Source of the DNA: Physocladia obscura
Taxonomy: Eukaryota > Chytridiomycota > Chytridiomycetes > Chytridiales > Chytriomycetaceae
Length of the DNA stretch: 25,744 nt
Reading direction: 5' to 3'
Assembly: GCA_027596945.1 (NCBI GenBank)
Contig: JADGJH010000196.1
Location: forward strand, 1-25,744
Shown: piece by piece, positions 1 to 9,102 of the stretch
Numbering within the stretch: the stretch's first letter is position 1
Layout: every line of letters begins with the position of its first letter
Translations under genes and position numbers: made by a program
Notes under the pieces: model-generated
Databases searched by the model: none
The model's input: only the letters and a program-made list of their open reading frames with translations
Told to the model about the DNA's origin: nothing

Positions 1-210
1 CAACAATAGAGTCGCATTATTACCGTCAAGGCTTTGCAGGAATTCTACATTCAGCTTGGAGAAGAATTTTTGATTCTGCTGCCAGAAACCATTCCTACTC
101 TTGCAGAGCTTATGGAAGACGGGGATGAACGTATGCAGGTTGCATGCCAAGCCTTGAATGCTGAGATTCAAAAACATCTTGGCGAGGACTTGAATTCCTT
201 CTTTGTTTGA
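1..210 (+). CDS. UTP10: UTP10/HEATR1-like protein, C-terminal exon (partial)
   Basis: C-terminal end of the U3 snoRNP-associated HEAT-repeat protein UTP10 (HEATR1), a nucleolar subunit of the small-subunit processome needed for 18S rRNA maturation. The exon reads ...YIQLGEEFLILLPETIPTL then AELMEDGDERM and ends in a stop at 208-210; the LLPETIP(x)LAELMED block is the hallmark of the BP28CT/UTP10 C-terminus. In this frame a TAG occurs at 7-9, so the coding exon most likely starts at about 10, after an intron ending CAATAG; the rest of the gene lies left of the window. The stop is only 38 bp from the next ATG. The family call is recognition from memory of the C-terminal motif; the splice site is inferred. 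Confidence 0.82.
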
Positions 211-248
211 GGAAATAAACAATTTTTCGTGGAAAAAAAAATTCTGAC

Positions 249-1385
249 ATGTCTTTTGTAATTGCAAAAACGCTGTTTCCAGACCTTTCGAGCTTGGCGG
301 AAACATACACACCGCTGATTTGGAGCCTAATATTTCCACCGAGCCAAGAACATAAATGCCCGAAAGAACAAGCACTTCAGTTCACCATTCCATGGCCACT
401 GGCAACAAAATACAACCACGCTGCAAAAACAATTCTCAAATTTGTTCCGTCATGGCTACCAACGCCGACGTGGTACGAAAACGACGCCACAATATTGATC
501 TATTCGCCGGCATTACTGATTCTTACCGTAGTAGGCGTTGGAGTCGGATTGCAAGGATACATGTATGTGAAACCTGTTCTTTGGCGACGAGTGTTTCTTT
601 TGTACGCAGGCATGAATGCTGGTGCAGTGGTGTGTCATTGTTTGGCGCCGCGTCAGGGAAGCTTTGAACGTTGGTTCGGGTGGGTTGTTGACGTTGCTTG
701 TACAGGAAGGTGATAAATGTGTTTTAATTAATCGTATAATACTTACTTTTTTTACTAGTCTTGCAATCAACATGATGCTTGCAGCGCTATATAGTCCCGG
801 TCCAGAAAAAATTGGTAAAAAAAAAGGAGGAAAAAACCTTCCACGACGCGTGAACATATTGTCACAACTTGTGTGTATATTATACGCAATTTTGGCTTTC
901 TGCGGAATCCGCACACCCGATTTCAGCAATACAGATAACAACAGCAACAACACAACATCCGCCGCATTCGTGTCCGAAATTTTGTACCTAGGCAGTGTCA
1001 GTGTCGCGAGTGCAGTTGTTTTCACGCGGTTGTGGATTCCCGGTGTGTTTTTTGGTGGCGACTATGCGGCGAGATCATGGAAAGTGAATTATCTTGGGAG
1101 ATGCGCTTTGGTTGCGGCGGCTGTGTTTATTAGTGGCGGGGCGGCTTTGGGGCCCGTCATGGATTCGTGGATTTGCGAGTGGGTTGCATTGACAGGTAAT
1201 TTCTCTTCGACGCATATTTGGACTTTTTCATGTTAACATTGAAATATATAGGAAACTCAGGAACATTGCTTGGCCAGATTACATTCATGGATCCATTCTT
1301 TTTGGGGTGTTTGCTAGGGATGCAGGCGTTTATGGTGTACATTCTGTTTGGATACGGAAGCAAAAAAAGAATTAAAAAAGAATAG
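249..1385 (+). CDS. Multi-pass membrane protein of unknown function (3 exons)
   Basis: Exons 249-709, 759-1195 and 1252-1385, joined across a 49-bp intron (GTGATA..ACTAG) and a 56-bp intron (GTAATT..ATATAG); both junctions restore one frame and give 343 residues. I do not recognise the family. About six to seven hydrophobic segments are visible: around residues 83-106 (LIYSPALLILTVVGVGVGL), 115-135 (VFLLYAGMNAGAVVCHCL), then NILSQLVCILYAILAFCGI, a segment before FTRLWIPGVFFGG, CALVAAAVFISGGAALG, and a last helix FLGCLLGMQAFMVYILFGYG before a basic tail KKRIKKE. The basic C-terminus resembles a cytosolic ER-retention-type dilysine tail, but this is only suggestive. There is no cleavable signal peptide. 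It follows UTP10 by 38 bp, so its promoter must lie within or overlap the UTP10 3' region. An AATAAA-rich A/T tract follows at about 1396-1420. Confidence 0.72.
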
Positions 1386-1578
1386 AATAGCAATGTAATA
1401 AATAAATAAATAAATAAAATAGTTTAAAAGAAAGAAGTGGACTCCACAGTCCTTTTTGATCGCGAAAAAAAGAATCCAAAACGAAAAAATGAAGTTTTAC
1501 CCTAGCTATACTCATTTTTTTTATTCGTTTATTTTTTTGTGTTCCTGACATGAGTCACTGATTTTTTGTCACCCAGAA
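1386..1578. other. AT-rich intergenic stretch
   Basis: Holds the (AATA)n tract at about 1396-1418 that could serve as the polyadenylation region of the upstream membrane-protein gene, then homopolymeric A and T runs. No other feature seen. Confidence 0.5.
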
Positions 1579-2221
1579 ATGAATTGTCGAAATGGTGATG
1601 ATATAGAACATCGGACTTGTTCGAAGACAATAAGAATAATAATCGAAACCGGAGCACTTTTCTTTCCTTTCAATTGCATACGTATATCTAGATCCATGAC
1701 AGAAAATAATACGACATTGGATGGTATTCAAAACCTAGTATATTCGCTTTCCAAGATTACACTTAGCAAGACAATTGTGGTGAAAGATTTGGGAATGAGG
1801 AGCGTGTGGAGACTGAAAATTGCACATAAAGTCAAAAAAACAAATACAATAGGACAACGCATCCAGATGAGATATCAAGAAAAGACAGTTAATGGGTGTT
1901 TTTTCTCTTCAAGAAGAACCAAGTTGCTTTATTTTTCAAGGAGCTCTGCTGAGAGGAAATGATGACGCAATAAATACGTGATTTTGTCATTTTTTGTTGC
2001 AATCTTGGGCTTGTTGATTTTCAAAAATGAAACAAGTTTGATGAAATTTTTTTTTTCAGGCATGTCTTCATGCTCGTAAGTGTGTGTATGCCGAAAAGAG
2101 AATCAATGTAACGTGGATCCGCTTTTTAAATAATTTATATTTGGATGACACTGAATCTTCCCATCTCAGAGATGTAACTCACCTAGTGTTAAAGTATGCA
2201 AGACACTTTTTCAATCTGTGA
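1579..2221 (+). CDS. Weak gene candidate, two open segments
   Basis: An ATG-initiated frame runs 1579-1962 (127 codons). A second open segment begins directly after a strong acceptor-like TTTTTTTTTCAG ending near 2060 and runs 53 codons (starts ACLHARKCVYAEKRINVTWI) to a TGA at about 2221. The pairing is speculative: I cannot fix a donor in the first segment with confidence, and neither piece matches a family I know. It may be a fast-evolving or orphan gene, a decayed gene, or noncoding sequence. RNA evidence would decide. Confidence 0.25.
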
Positions 2222-2272
2222 TATCGATAACAAAAATTCAATTTGCGAACTGATTAAATCGGAAATAAAAAA

Positions 2273-2280
2273 CATAAATA
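2273..2280 (+). promoter_or_regulatory. TATA-like element of MSY gene 1
   Basis: CATAAATA sits 71 bp upstream of the ATG at 2344. The paralogous gene at 9627 has CATAAATT 61 bp upstream of its ATG, so the shared motif at a similar distance supports a core-promoter role. Confidence 0.45.
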
Positions 2281-2343
2281 GGAGGCTGAGATCTTGGGAA
2301 ACGAAAAATTCACTAGAAAAAAAACTCACTTTTAGAACTAGAT

Positions 2344-2766
2344 ATGTCTTACTCTGCCCCAGCTGCTAACGTCCCATCAACCACCACCACCACTACTACA
2401 GTTGGAGGGTACTACGCCCCTGCCCCAGTTGCCAGCACCACCACTACCTCTAAGACGCCTGCTGCTAACGTTCCAACCACCTCGGCTACTCCAGCAGCTA
2501 ACACACCTGCCACCACTACCACTTGGGCTTATGCTGCACCAACACCAGCTGCCTCATCTTCTGGTACCCCAGCAGCCAACACACCTGCTACAACTACTGC
2601 CCCAGCGAAGTGTGTCGCCGCTGCTACCACCACATCAGCAACCCCAGCCGCTAACACACCGTATGTTGCCCCGGTTTCTAACACATACAAGGCAAACCTG
2701 TACTCCAGCGCTTCGTCTACTGGATTTGCTTTTGCTGCAGCTGGTGTTCTTTCTCTCTTCCTGTAA
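2344..2766 (+). CDS. Small Thr/Ala/Pro-rich repeat protein, hydrophobic C-terminus (MSY protein 1)
   Basis: Single-exon gene for 140 residues, family unknown. It starts MSYSAPAANVP and carries five copies of (T/A)PAAN(V/T)P separated by Thr runs and Ala/Pro stretches, a composition typical of heavily O-glycosylated fungal surface proteins. The C-terminus LYSSASSTGFAFAAAGVLSL looks like a GPI-attachment or tail-anchor segment: small residues followed by about 14 hydrophobic residues to the end. There is no N-terminal signal peptide from this ATG, which conflicts with a classical GPI protein. One Cys (KCVAA). Codon choice is strongly biased (ACC/ACT, GCT/GCC), suggesting high expression. TATA-like element 71 bp upstream; AATAAA at 2842. 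A paralogue lies at 9627-9965 on the same strand. Confidence 0.75.
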   Translation: MSYSAPAANVPSTTTTTTTVGGYYAPAPVASTTTTSKTPAANVPTTSATPAANTPATTTTWAYAAPTPAASSSGTPAANTPATTTAPAKCVAAATTTSATPAANTPYVAPVSNTYKANLYSSASSTGFAFAAAGVLSLFL

Positions 2767-2841
2767 ACGTCTTTTAAAGACCTCTACCCTTTCCCCCAGT
2801 TTTTAAATATTATAGAGAAGTGTGTTTTAGAGACGATTTGA

Positions 2842-2847
2842 AATAAA
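2842..2847 (+). terminator. Polyadenylation signal of MSY gene 1
   Basis: AATAAA about 75 bp after the stop codon at 2766, followed by a T-rich stretch. Confidence 0.5.
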
Positions 2848-2911
2848 GTTCGATTTTTACTTAAATTTTTTTCGTATAGCTTTTAATGTTTCTCTTCGGC
2901 ACTTCGAACTT

Positions 2912-2957
2912 TGACCTTTGTGCTGGTCGTATCTACTGCAAAGCAGTAGGAAGGTCA
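2912..2957. repeat. Nested inverted repeat (hairpin)
   Basis: Inner perfect stem CTACTGC (2933-2939) / GCAGTAG (2943-2949) with an AAA loop, inside an outer perfect stem TGACCTT (2912-2918) / AAGGTCA (2951-2957). The 5' side carries a 14-base internal bulge. It lies in the 3' flank of MSY gene 1 and could be an RNA structure or a transposon relic. The rest of 2767-3131 shows no gene. Confidence 0.5.
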
Positions 2958-3131
2958 TAGTCGCAATAGAGGTATGTTAGCGTTAGAACGAACATCAAAA
3001 TCGATACCGTTTTTTAAATAACGGTTTGTGTTGAGAGAGTACAAAAAAATTATTGGGTTTACAACATCACATGTTATCATTGTTATTTGTTTACTGTACA
3101 TCAATTGGAAGCACAGATTGAGATAGATCTT

Positions 3132-4745
3132 TCATGCCCCATCAATCCTTACAGCAATAGTACCTCCAGCTGTAAGAAGATTCTGCTTTGGATAATCACT
3201 GTAGCGTGTATGGGGAACATCAAAATACAGCTTTGACATTTTACTATCCTAGCTGAGCCATTTTCACTCCATGACTTCATTTGAAACAGACCAACAGAAG
3301 GAATCAAAGAATCAACGCATGGATAGTTCTTTTGCACGGCCGTGTAGAGAACATTCCTATCCATGCATTTCTTAATATCTTTGAAGGCCTGTTTCAACTG
3401 TACCGGTAGGACCAAATCAACAACAGCAGCAGCAGTATTATCAAGTGAGCGAGTTTTGAATGTCCCTCCCTGTAATAGTTGGCGATGTGCAAAAGATTCA
3501 AACAAATTTCCACAAAGTGAAGAAAACAAGGTTTCGCCATTTGAGGCAAGTAAAAACGTATGTAGCTTGCTTTCCTCTTGTGTGATGAAAACTTCGAGAG
3601 CTTTTTCCAAGAAAAATTCTACATAGAATATTAGAAATGCATTGTGAATGAAGCAAACTGAAGAGTAATGCCTTTGTAATCTGGTCTGACCAAGAAATGA
3701 ATAATTAAATGACTTATTTCGTCCTCTTTCTGTAATCTTCCATCTGCAATCATTTTAAATTTCTCAATACTCAGGCGACCGATAGCAGATTCGATAGTAT
3801 CAGCCATATCCTCTGGTTTTTCTAACACAAAGCGTGCGATTCCACTAACTAAATTGAAACGTTCCTCAACAGCATCACCTGACAGATTATATATGGCACG
3901 AGCTGAAAGCAGTTCTTCCAAATCCTAGACAGGCAGATAGAAGAGTGCAGCAGTTTTTGTAAATTTGATAAACTCTTTGTAGTACTTTTGAGCAGGCGAG
4001 ACAACAACGATAGTGATAGCACCAACAGCAGAAGGACCATCAGGAAGTGTATCTATCAAATACCACGAAGATGTGTCCAAAAGAAACCGTCATTTAACTG
4101 CTGTGAAATCCGTGGAAATATAGCAGCCAGAAGCATTGAATACGAAAATATCACCACGATCTTTCGCACGGTACAGTACAACAGTCTTCACTTCATCAAT
4201 TTGGCGCAACCACCACATTATATAAAACAAAAAAACACTTTTCCCAATCCCAAAATTTCCAGTGAATGCAAAACCACTCGTTCCCCTTTCTTCACATAAC
4301 GTAATTCCTGTTTGCACCTTTTGCCAAATGATTTGGAACCTATCTGAATAGCATTTCCTTATAAAGAAACGTTTCGGGATTTCTCTGCAGAAACTTGGAG
4401 CAGGAATGAATGTTAGGCAATCATCAACAGGAGCGACAGTCAAGGGACAGTCCCAAAAATCAGTCTGGCTGGCTGATTCGTTGAAGTCCGTACCAGTTAA
4501 AAATTGTAGAGAAACCGCTGGTGCTGAATAGAGAGTGCATTAAATCGAATATTGAAAACAGTCACTTACAAGTCCTTACTTTGATAATGAGAGGCCTTCA
4601 AATTGATTGCTTTTTTTTTTGTCGTTTTTGACTGGACAAGTTGCCAGAGCCACAGCTCTCCTTCAAAGTCTGCGTCTGCTTTGGAAACTCTTTTTCTCAC
4701 TTTAATAGTATGAACTTGATTTAATTTGTTTTTATCTTCTTTCAT
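3132..4745 (-). pseudogene. Crinkler-type (CRN) P-loop NTPase / nuclease-like gene, disabled
   Basis: CRN/RHS-type protein on the minus strand: a STAND-like P-loop NTPase followed by a PD-(D/E)xK-like segment; in chytrids and oomycetes these are candidate effectors or genome-conflict proteins. Visible, N to C: ATG at 4745 and a short exon to 4570; GTAAGT..CAG intron 4569-4524; FFIRKCY; Walker A GNFGIGKS (4237-4260); Walker-B-like WYLID near 4050; DLEELLSAR; GNLFESFAH and GGTF near 3480-3520; VDSLIP..LFQMK near 3285-3310, the nuclease-like part; terminal LYFDVP segment ending at a TGA, 3132-3134. Lesions: in-frame TGA at 4090-4092; in-frame TAG at 3925-3927 where the family usually has Trp; a frame change between about 3610 and 3650; another between about 3235 and 3260. 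The frame at the first intron junction is also doubtful. The number of lesions makes a functional gene unlikely. Confidence 0.78.
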
Positions 4746-4814
4746 ATTCACAAAATAAATAAATCATGAAACTCCATGAGTTAATAAATAAATAAAATAT
4801 CATATTAATAATAC

Positions 4815-5028
4815 CCGAAAATTGGCCAACAGGTGGCATGGCCGGATTTCAATGCTTTTAGCAGCTGGTTTTCTGCAACGGCATTTTTGCAGAAAAAAAA
4901 AAACATCAATTTTTAAAACATTATAGCAGACAGCTATTACCACAAAGAATCAAAAATCCGGTCGGCTGGCTGCTATAGCCAGATTTCGATGCTATGACCG
5001 GCTGGATTTTTGTGCGGCAATTTTTGAG
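4815..5028. repeat. Diverged GGCC-rich tandem repeat block
   Basis: Two related units of about 52 bp, at about 4840-4892 and 4977-5028, share the pattern GCC(g/a)GATTTC(a/g)ATGCT..GCTGG.TTT..CGGCA.TTTT. CCGAAAATTGGCCA at 4815-4828 precedes them and resembles CCGATAATCGGCCA at 9103-9116 (12 of 14 bases). The block lies between the CRN relic and the 3' end of the pogo-like transposase and may be the end of a mobile element. Confidence 0.45.
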
Positions 5029-5073
5029 ATATTTTTGGCAGACACAATCCAACACCAAACATCCAAGAACTTT

Positions 5074-5910
5074 TCAAGTATTGAAATCCATTGTTTTTTC
5101 AGTAAGACATCCATTTTTACAAAAGGCAAAGTATTCTGGCACATCACTGCGCCGAGTTTTCTTTGTAGGTTCAAAACCAAAATCAAAATTTTCAAAATCA
5201 AACAGCGTGATTATGAAATCCACAATATGTTCACCTGTAGCAGAAATAAAAGAAATCATGCTTGCATAGTGGCCGCACTCACCAACATTAATATTTGGTC
5301 TCTCAATAGTATTGGTAACAATGTAAGTTTGTTGTAAATTGTCATTTTTGAGTTTGATTTGCATTTCAACAATATTGATGATATTTGAAGCTGTTAAGTG
5401 CTCTGTTGTAATCCAATTTTCGAAATGCTTAACCCATAGCTCACGCTCTGAAAAGGTAAGTGGACCAATTTGTGCAGCACTCAAATACTTTTGATTTTTG
5501 TGCCAATTCATGAATCCCACAAACCAGCCATCAGAATTCCATTCAACAGCCCCATACTGTTTGACACAATATTGACAAATAAAATCTAAGAAATCTGTGT
5601 GATGCAGAGGGTGGTGGTACATTGCTTGTATATCCAATAAAGTCATGAAAAGAATCTCCTCATGATTGGTGAATGTTTGTTGACCATCCAGTCTGTCTTT
5701 GTGTTCCAGACTACGCTGATACAATCCTTTGGCATGTCCAAAGGATAGATAATGTGTTTTGGCAACTTCACAAATAGCCTCAGAACGAGTTGCTGTTGTT
5801 GGTAACAGGTTAGTAATTTCACTTAAAATTTGTCTCTGAGCTGCATGATCAAGGCCAGATTTCGGATCTGACTGCATTTTAATGCTCTTTTTATGTCTAT
5901 TTGGTGGCAT
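5074..5910 (-). pseudogene. pogo-like (CENP-B HTH + DDE_1) transposase relic, 3' truncated
   Basis: Minus-strand frame open from above 5910 (ATG giving MPPNRHKKS at 5908-5910) to a stop at 5074. Order: a putative HTH region; a CENP-B-type segment (QTFTNHEEILFMTLL, then WFVGFMNWHKNQKYLS); LTFSERELWVKHFENWI; then the start of a DDE_1 catalytic domain. Where pogo-like enzymes have N-x-DE-T, this copy reads NIVEMQ: the first catalytic Asp is replaced by Val (GTT where GAT would be expected). The following NVGECGHYASMISFISATGE matches the strand carrying the conserved Gly-rich turn and AAG-like motif. The second and third catalytic acids are absent because the frame ends about 276 codons in, roughly half the usual length. 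An immobile fragment. Family assignment is by motif order from memory. Confidence 0.6.
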
Positions 5911-6054
5911 TGATGTATTTGAGAGAATTTCAATGTTAATGGTACAAAATGTGTTTTTTTTTTGTTGCATGGAAAAAATTGTTTGTACAGAAAATTGTGC
6001 AGTCATTGCAACTTGGAAAAACATCAAGAGAAAAAAAGAAAAAAAGGGAAACAA

Positions 6055-6455
6055 ATAAATTAATTATTGTGAAAAATAAGAAGCATGTACTTGTGTGACT
6101 TTGCCCCATCTTTTTTATTAAAGCAAATTGGTTAACACTTGTTGCTGGCACAAAATGAGCAAATCAAAAATGATGTTCATTTCCACCCAAAAACAAAGTT
6201 CAAGCTGAACTTCAGATTGAATTACACCACAATCCACTAGATAAAGACAAACCCCAAGATCTGATGACTCAAGCTCCCCTATTGCCAAAATCAATGATAC
6301 AAAGTTCACAACCACAGTCACTGAGAGAAAACTCAGCAAAGGTGACAGCAAGACAGTCCCAGAAAATAAATTCTTGACAATCACAAGTATATAACAGTGA
6401 TCATTGGAGTATGTGCATGTAAGCTTTCATAAAAAATGCATAAACAATTCTTATA
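6055..6455. other. Non-genic AT-rich stretch within the island
   Basis: 5' flank of the pogo-like relic. Open frames here are low-complexity or lack family resemblance; I see no RNA gene or clear transposon end. Confidence 0.4.
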
Positions 6456-7440
6456 TTGCACTCAGAGACAGAACAAACTCAGAAGATTGGTAGACCAATT
6501 TCATTCCTAACTTACTGCAAACCAAACAAAAGAGTCAAAACAGAGACATATTCACTGCTGATACAATCTGAATTTGAGGAGTTTCCAAAGTACATTTGTG
6601 GGTCAAAAGTGGGAACTGGGTGGTTGTTGTGGAGTTTGGTTCAGCATCAACAGCAGTCACTGAGATCCCACTTCCAAAAATCATGCTACATCAACACCAG
6701 ATAACTCAAAGGAAAAAAAGACAGGCAATAATACCATTACAATCAACAAACATTACTATAACTCACACTCCTATCCCAGCATCTGGTATTGAAGATGATA
6801 ACAACTACTTTGATTTTGAAGATATTAACTCTGACAAAGTGAATGCTGTTGCTGCCAAATTGAATAAGTTGTTTGAGTTGTTTTGAACAAAAACTGGTCC
6901 AGGAGCTCTTATCTGGCAAAATTTAGCAGGAAATAATATACTCCTTGACAGAGAACTTCCATGACTTTGGGCTGAGTCAATTGTAAATTTTGACTATGGT
7001 CATATGAAAACTCTAATCATACATTCTAAATGAAATCGGTGAATGGCATAATGGAAGCAACTCTTGAAAACCATCCAATAACAAGACAATTTTCTTCCTT
7101 ATCAAAAAAGACAGCATCATTACAGAAATCGGGGTCTCCAGCCAATATCGTTATTAACAATGACTTTTCTGCCTTTGCAGATGTATTTTCTCAGAGTGTG
7201 CCAAATGTTCCACCAAAGCATTCTATTAAATTGAGTGCTAGCAGATTTCCTCCTCAAAACTATGCTTATTTAAGCAATGACGAATTGTTGGATGATCTTG
7301 GAAAAAATTTAAAGCCCAAGAAATTTTTGAAGAATATAAACACTGGTTTGATCATGATTCAATTATGCTGGACGTGTTGAAAATTATGGAATTGAAATAT
7401 TTGATTGGTATTGAAGTGAAAAAAAAGGACATACAATTGC
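6456..7440 (+). pseudogene. Unidentified plus-strand pseudogene with a SAM-like C-terminal segment
   Basis: A series of plus-strand open segments in different frames: 6456-6704 (from MHSETEQTQKIGRPISF), 6596-6886 (ends KVNAVAAKLNKLFELF) and 7030-7380 (from MKSVNGIMEATLENH). At about 7320 coherence moves to another frame that reads EIFEEYKHWFDHDSIMLDVL and then KIMELKYLIGIEVKKKDIQ to a stop at about 7458. That last piece has the spacing of a SAM domain (EY..WF...I....L..I..L..LIGI..). Breaks between segments suggest a decayed gene. It sits between two transposase relics and may belong to a mobile element. Low confidence in both gene status and domain. Confidence 0.3.
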
Positions 7441-7469
7441 TATTTTACATACTAAATTAATAAAAAAAT

Positions 7470-8114
7470 ATTTACCAGTTTAAATTCTAGAAAGTGTAAA
7501 AACACATTGGCTGTGACAGTCACATCAACCACATGCTCTTTTACAATACCATCCAAGCTTAAAGTAGCTGATAAACTCACTGTATGACTTTGAACTGCAG
7601 TTTGATTTTTTTGCTATCTTTGATTTGACACTGAAACCATGTGTTTGATTGAAGGTTTTTGAGTTGAAACCAATTTGTCAATCCAAGCCAGGTGAGCTGG
7701 ATCAAGTTCATTGTATATACTTAATCTGAATTCACATTCTGCAACCTGACATCACTTTAAGAATTGGAAACTAAACTATTTAATTATTCAATTTAAAATG
7801 CCTCTTTAAATGAGCCTTAAATGAATCTAATTTTTAATCACTACACTAACCTTTTCCTGTGTTATATGAAGCTTTGTGAAAGCATGCTAAATCTGCCATA
7901 TTAAAAATTCATACCCTCAACATCTTAAAAGATCATCTGCAAGCTCATAAAAATAGAAATCTGGATTTTCTTCCATAATTTTGACTAGAATCTTAATGTC
8001 TTCATTTGTATGGGCAGAAGTTTGTCCTAATTGAAGAATTGGCTTAAATAAAATGCCCCTATTCCTATAAATTTTGTAGCCATGTTTGCCAGTGCGTTTG
8101 TGTAAGTTTAACAT
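7470..8114 (-). pseudogene. IS630/Tc1-mariner-like (DDE_3) transposase relic
   Basis: Minus-strand remnant of an IS630/Tc1-mariner transposase with many stops. From the ATG at 8114 the N-terminal helix-turn-helix is recognisable: TNEDIKILVKIMEENPDFYF then YELADDLLRC, the usual (D)LLxLVEENPxLYLDELQxxL pattern, followed by a stop at 7917. Further along the strand are HITQEKVSVV (the TRKKVS-like linker), DPAHLAWIDKLVS near 7670-7710, where the first catalytic Asp (D of IDE) is kept but Glu is replaced by Lys, and SLSATLSLDGIVKEHVV with FLHFLEF at about 7485-7590, matching the conserved SLDG and FxxFLE blocks. Several in-frame stops separate these (for example after KN and after NQR). The rest of the catalytic domain (DN..H and the third acid) was not found. 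Confidence 0.68.
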
Positions 8115-9060
8115 CTTGGTAATGTTTTGTGTTGCATGTTGTTGAAGTTAGAATAGATTCAAGCTGAATGGCAGATGAACTTGAACCTTTTAACAAAACG
8201 CATTCAAAAACAACATCAATAGTAGCAATCAAGCTTGTACTTTTCCATCATTAAGGTTAAGCTGGAATATTTTGATTGTTTTCCAGCTGAAAAACATAAA
8301 ATTAGAATTGTAAATAAGACCAGCACAAATGTTAATATCACAATAAGATCATGAAGTTTCATTAAAATGAGTTGATAAAAAAAAGGACATTAAGTATCAC
8401 ATTATTGATAAAGGATAGCTTTCCTGAATTTTTCTTTGGTGATGGATTCAAGGAGCAATGTCATTGGTTTGAATTGTTTGGGTGATTTTGATTTTTAATT
8501 GTAAGTTGTTTCTGACCAACAATTTCAGAATCTACTTTTAAATTTCTAGCAGTCAAAATCCAATTACAGCAATCACAGTTGTGTGCATCATTTGTAACAG
8601 AAATTTTCCCAAAACATTTATGTTTAAGCAACTTATGAACAGTTTTAGCAACTGAATACATCATATTAGCATCAATCTGACCAGTGTCAAAATTTAATAA
8701 CAAAGAATTAAATGATTCTGTTCTTTTAATGTAAGTAAATTGTGTTTTGTATTAAGCTATTCTTATGCCAATATCAGGCTTGTCAAATATGTGACATTCA
8801 TATTTGGACCACAGGTTATGCAGTGTTAACCTGTGCTGCTTTGTTGGTAAAAATGGAATGCACTTCAAAATTGGCAGATGCTGAATTAAAGGCAATCTGA
8901 GGAAGTGATGAACAAGAATTTAATGATGATGCCCCAATGGATGATGATTCAGCTGTCTTTCTTTCTTTTTTTTTTTTTTGAAGTAAATATTTTGTTTATA
9001 GTATTTATTATTGTATTATTTGAATAAAAATAACTACCAATCAATATTTATAAATACACA
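8115..9060. other. Decayed, AT-rich island sequence without a confident gene
   Basis: Contains a minus-strand open segment without ATG at about 8461-8703 (includes NDAHNCDCCNWILTARNLKV, with a CDCC cluster) that could be part of a transposon protein, but I do not recognise it. The rest is AT-rich with a T11 run near 8970. No RNA gene seen. Confidence 0.35.
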
Positions 9061-9102
9061 ATCAAGGTTTTGCATTCAGTCGAGTTTCCATTGGGATTCC
9101 TG

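Noticed and set aside
4524..4569. Reading the CRN-like gene as intact with additional introns
   Set aside because: The intron at 4569-4524 is plausible, but the in-frame TGA and TAG lie in conserved blocks and have no flanking splice sites.
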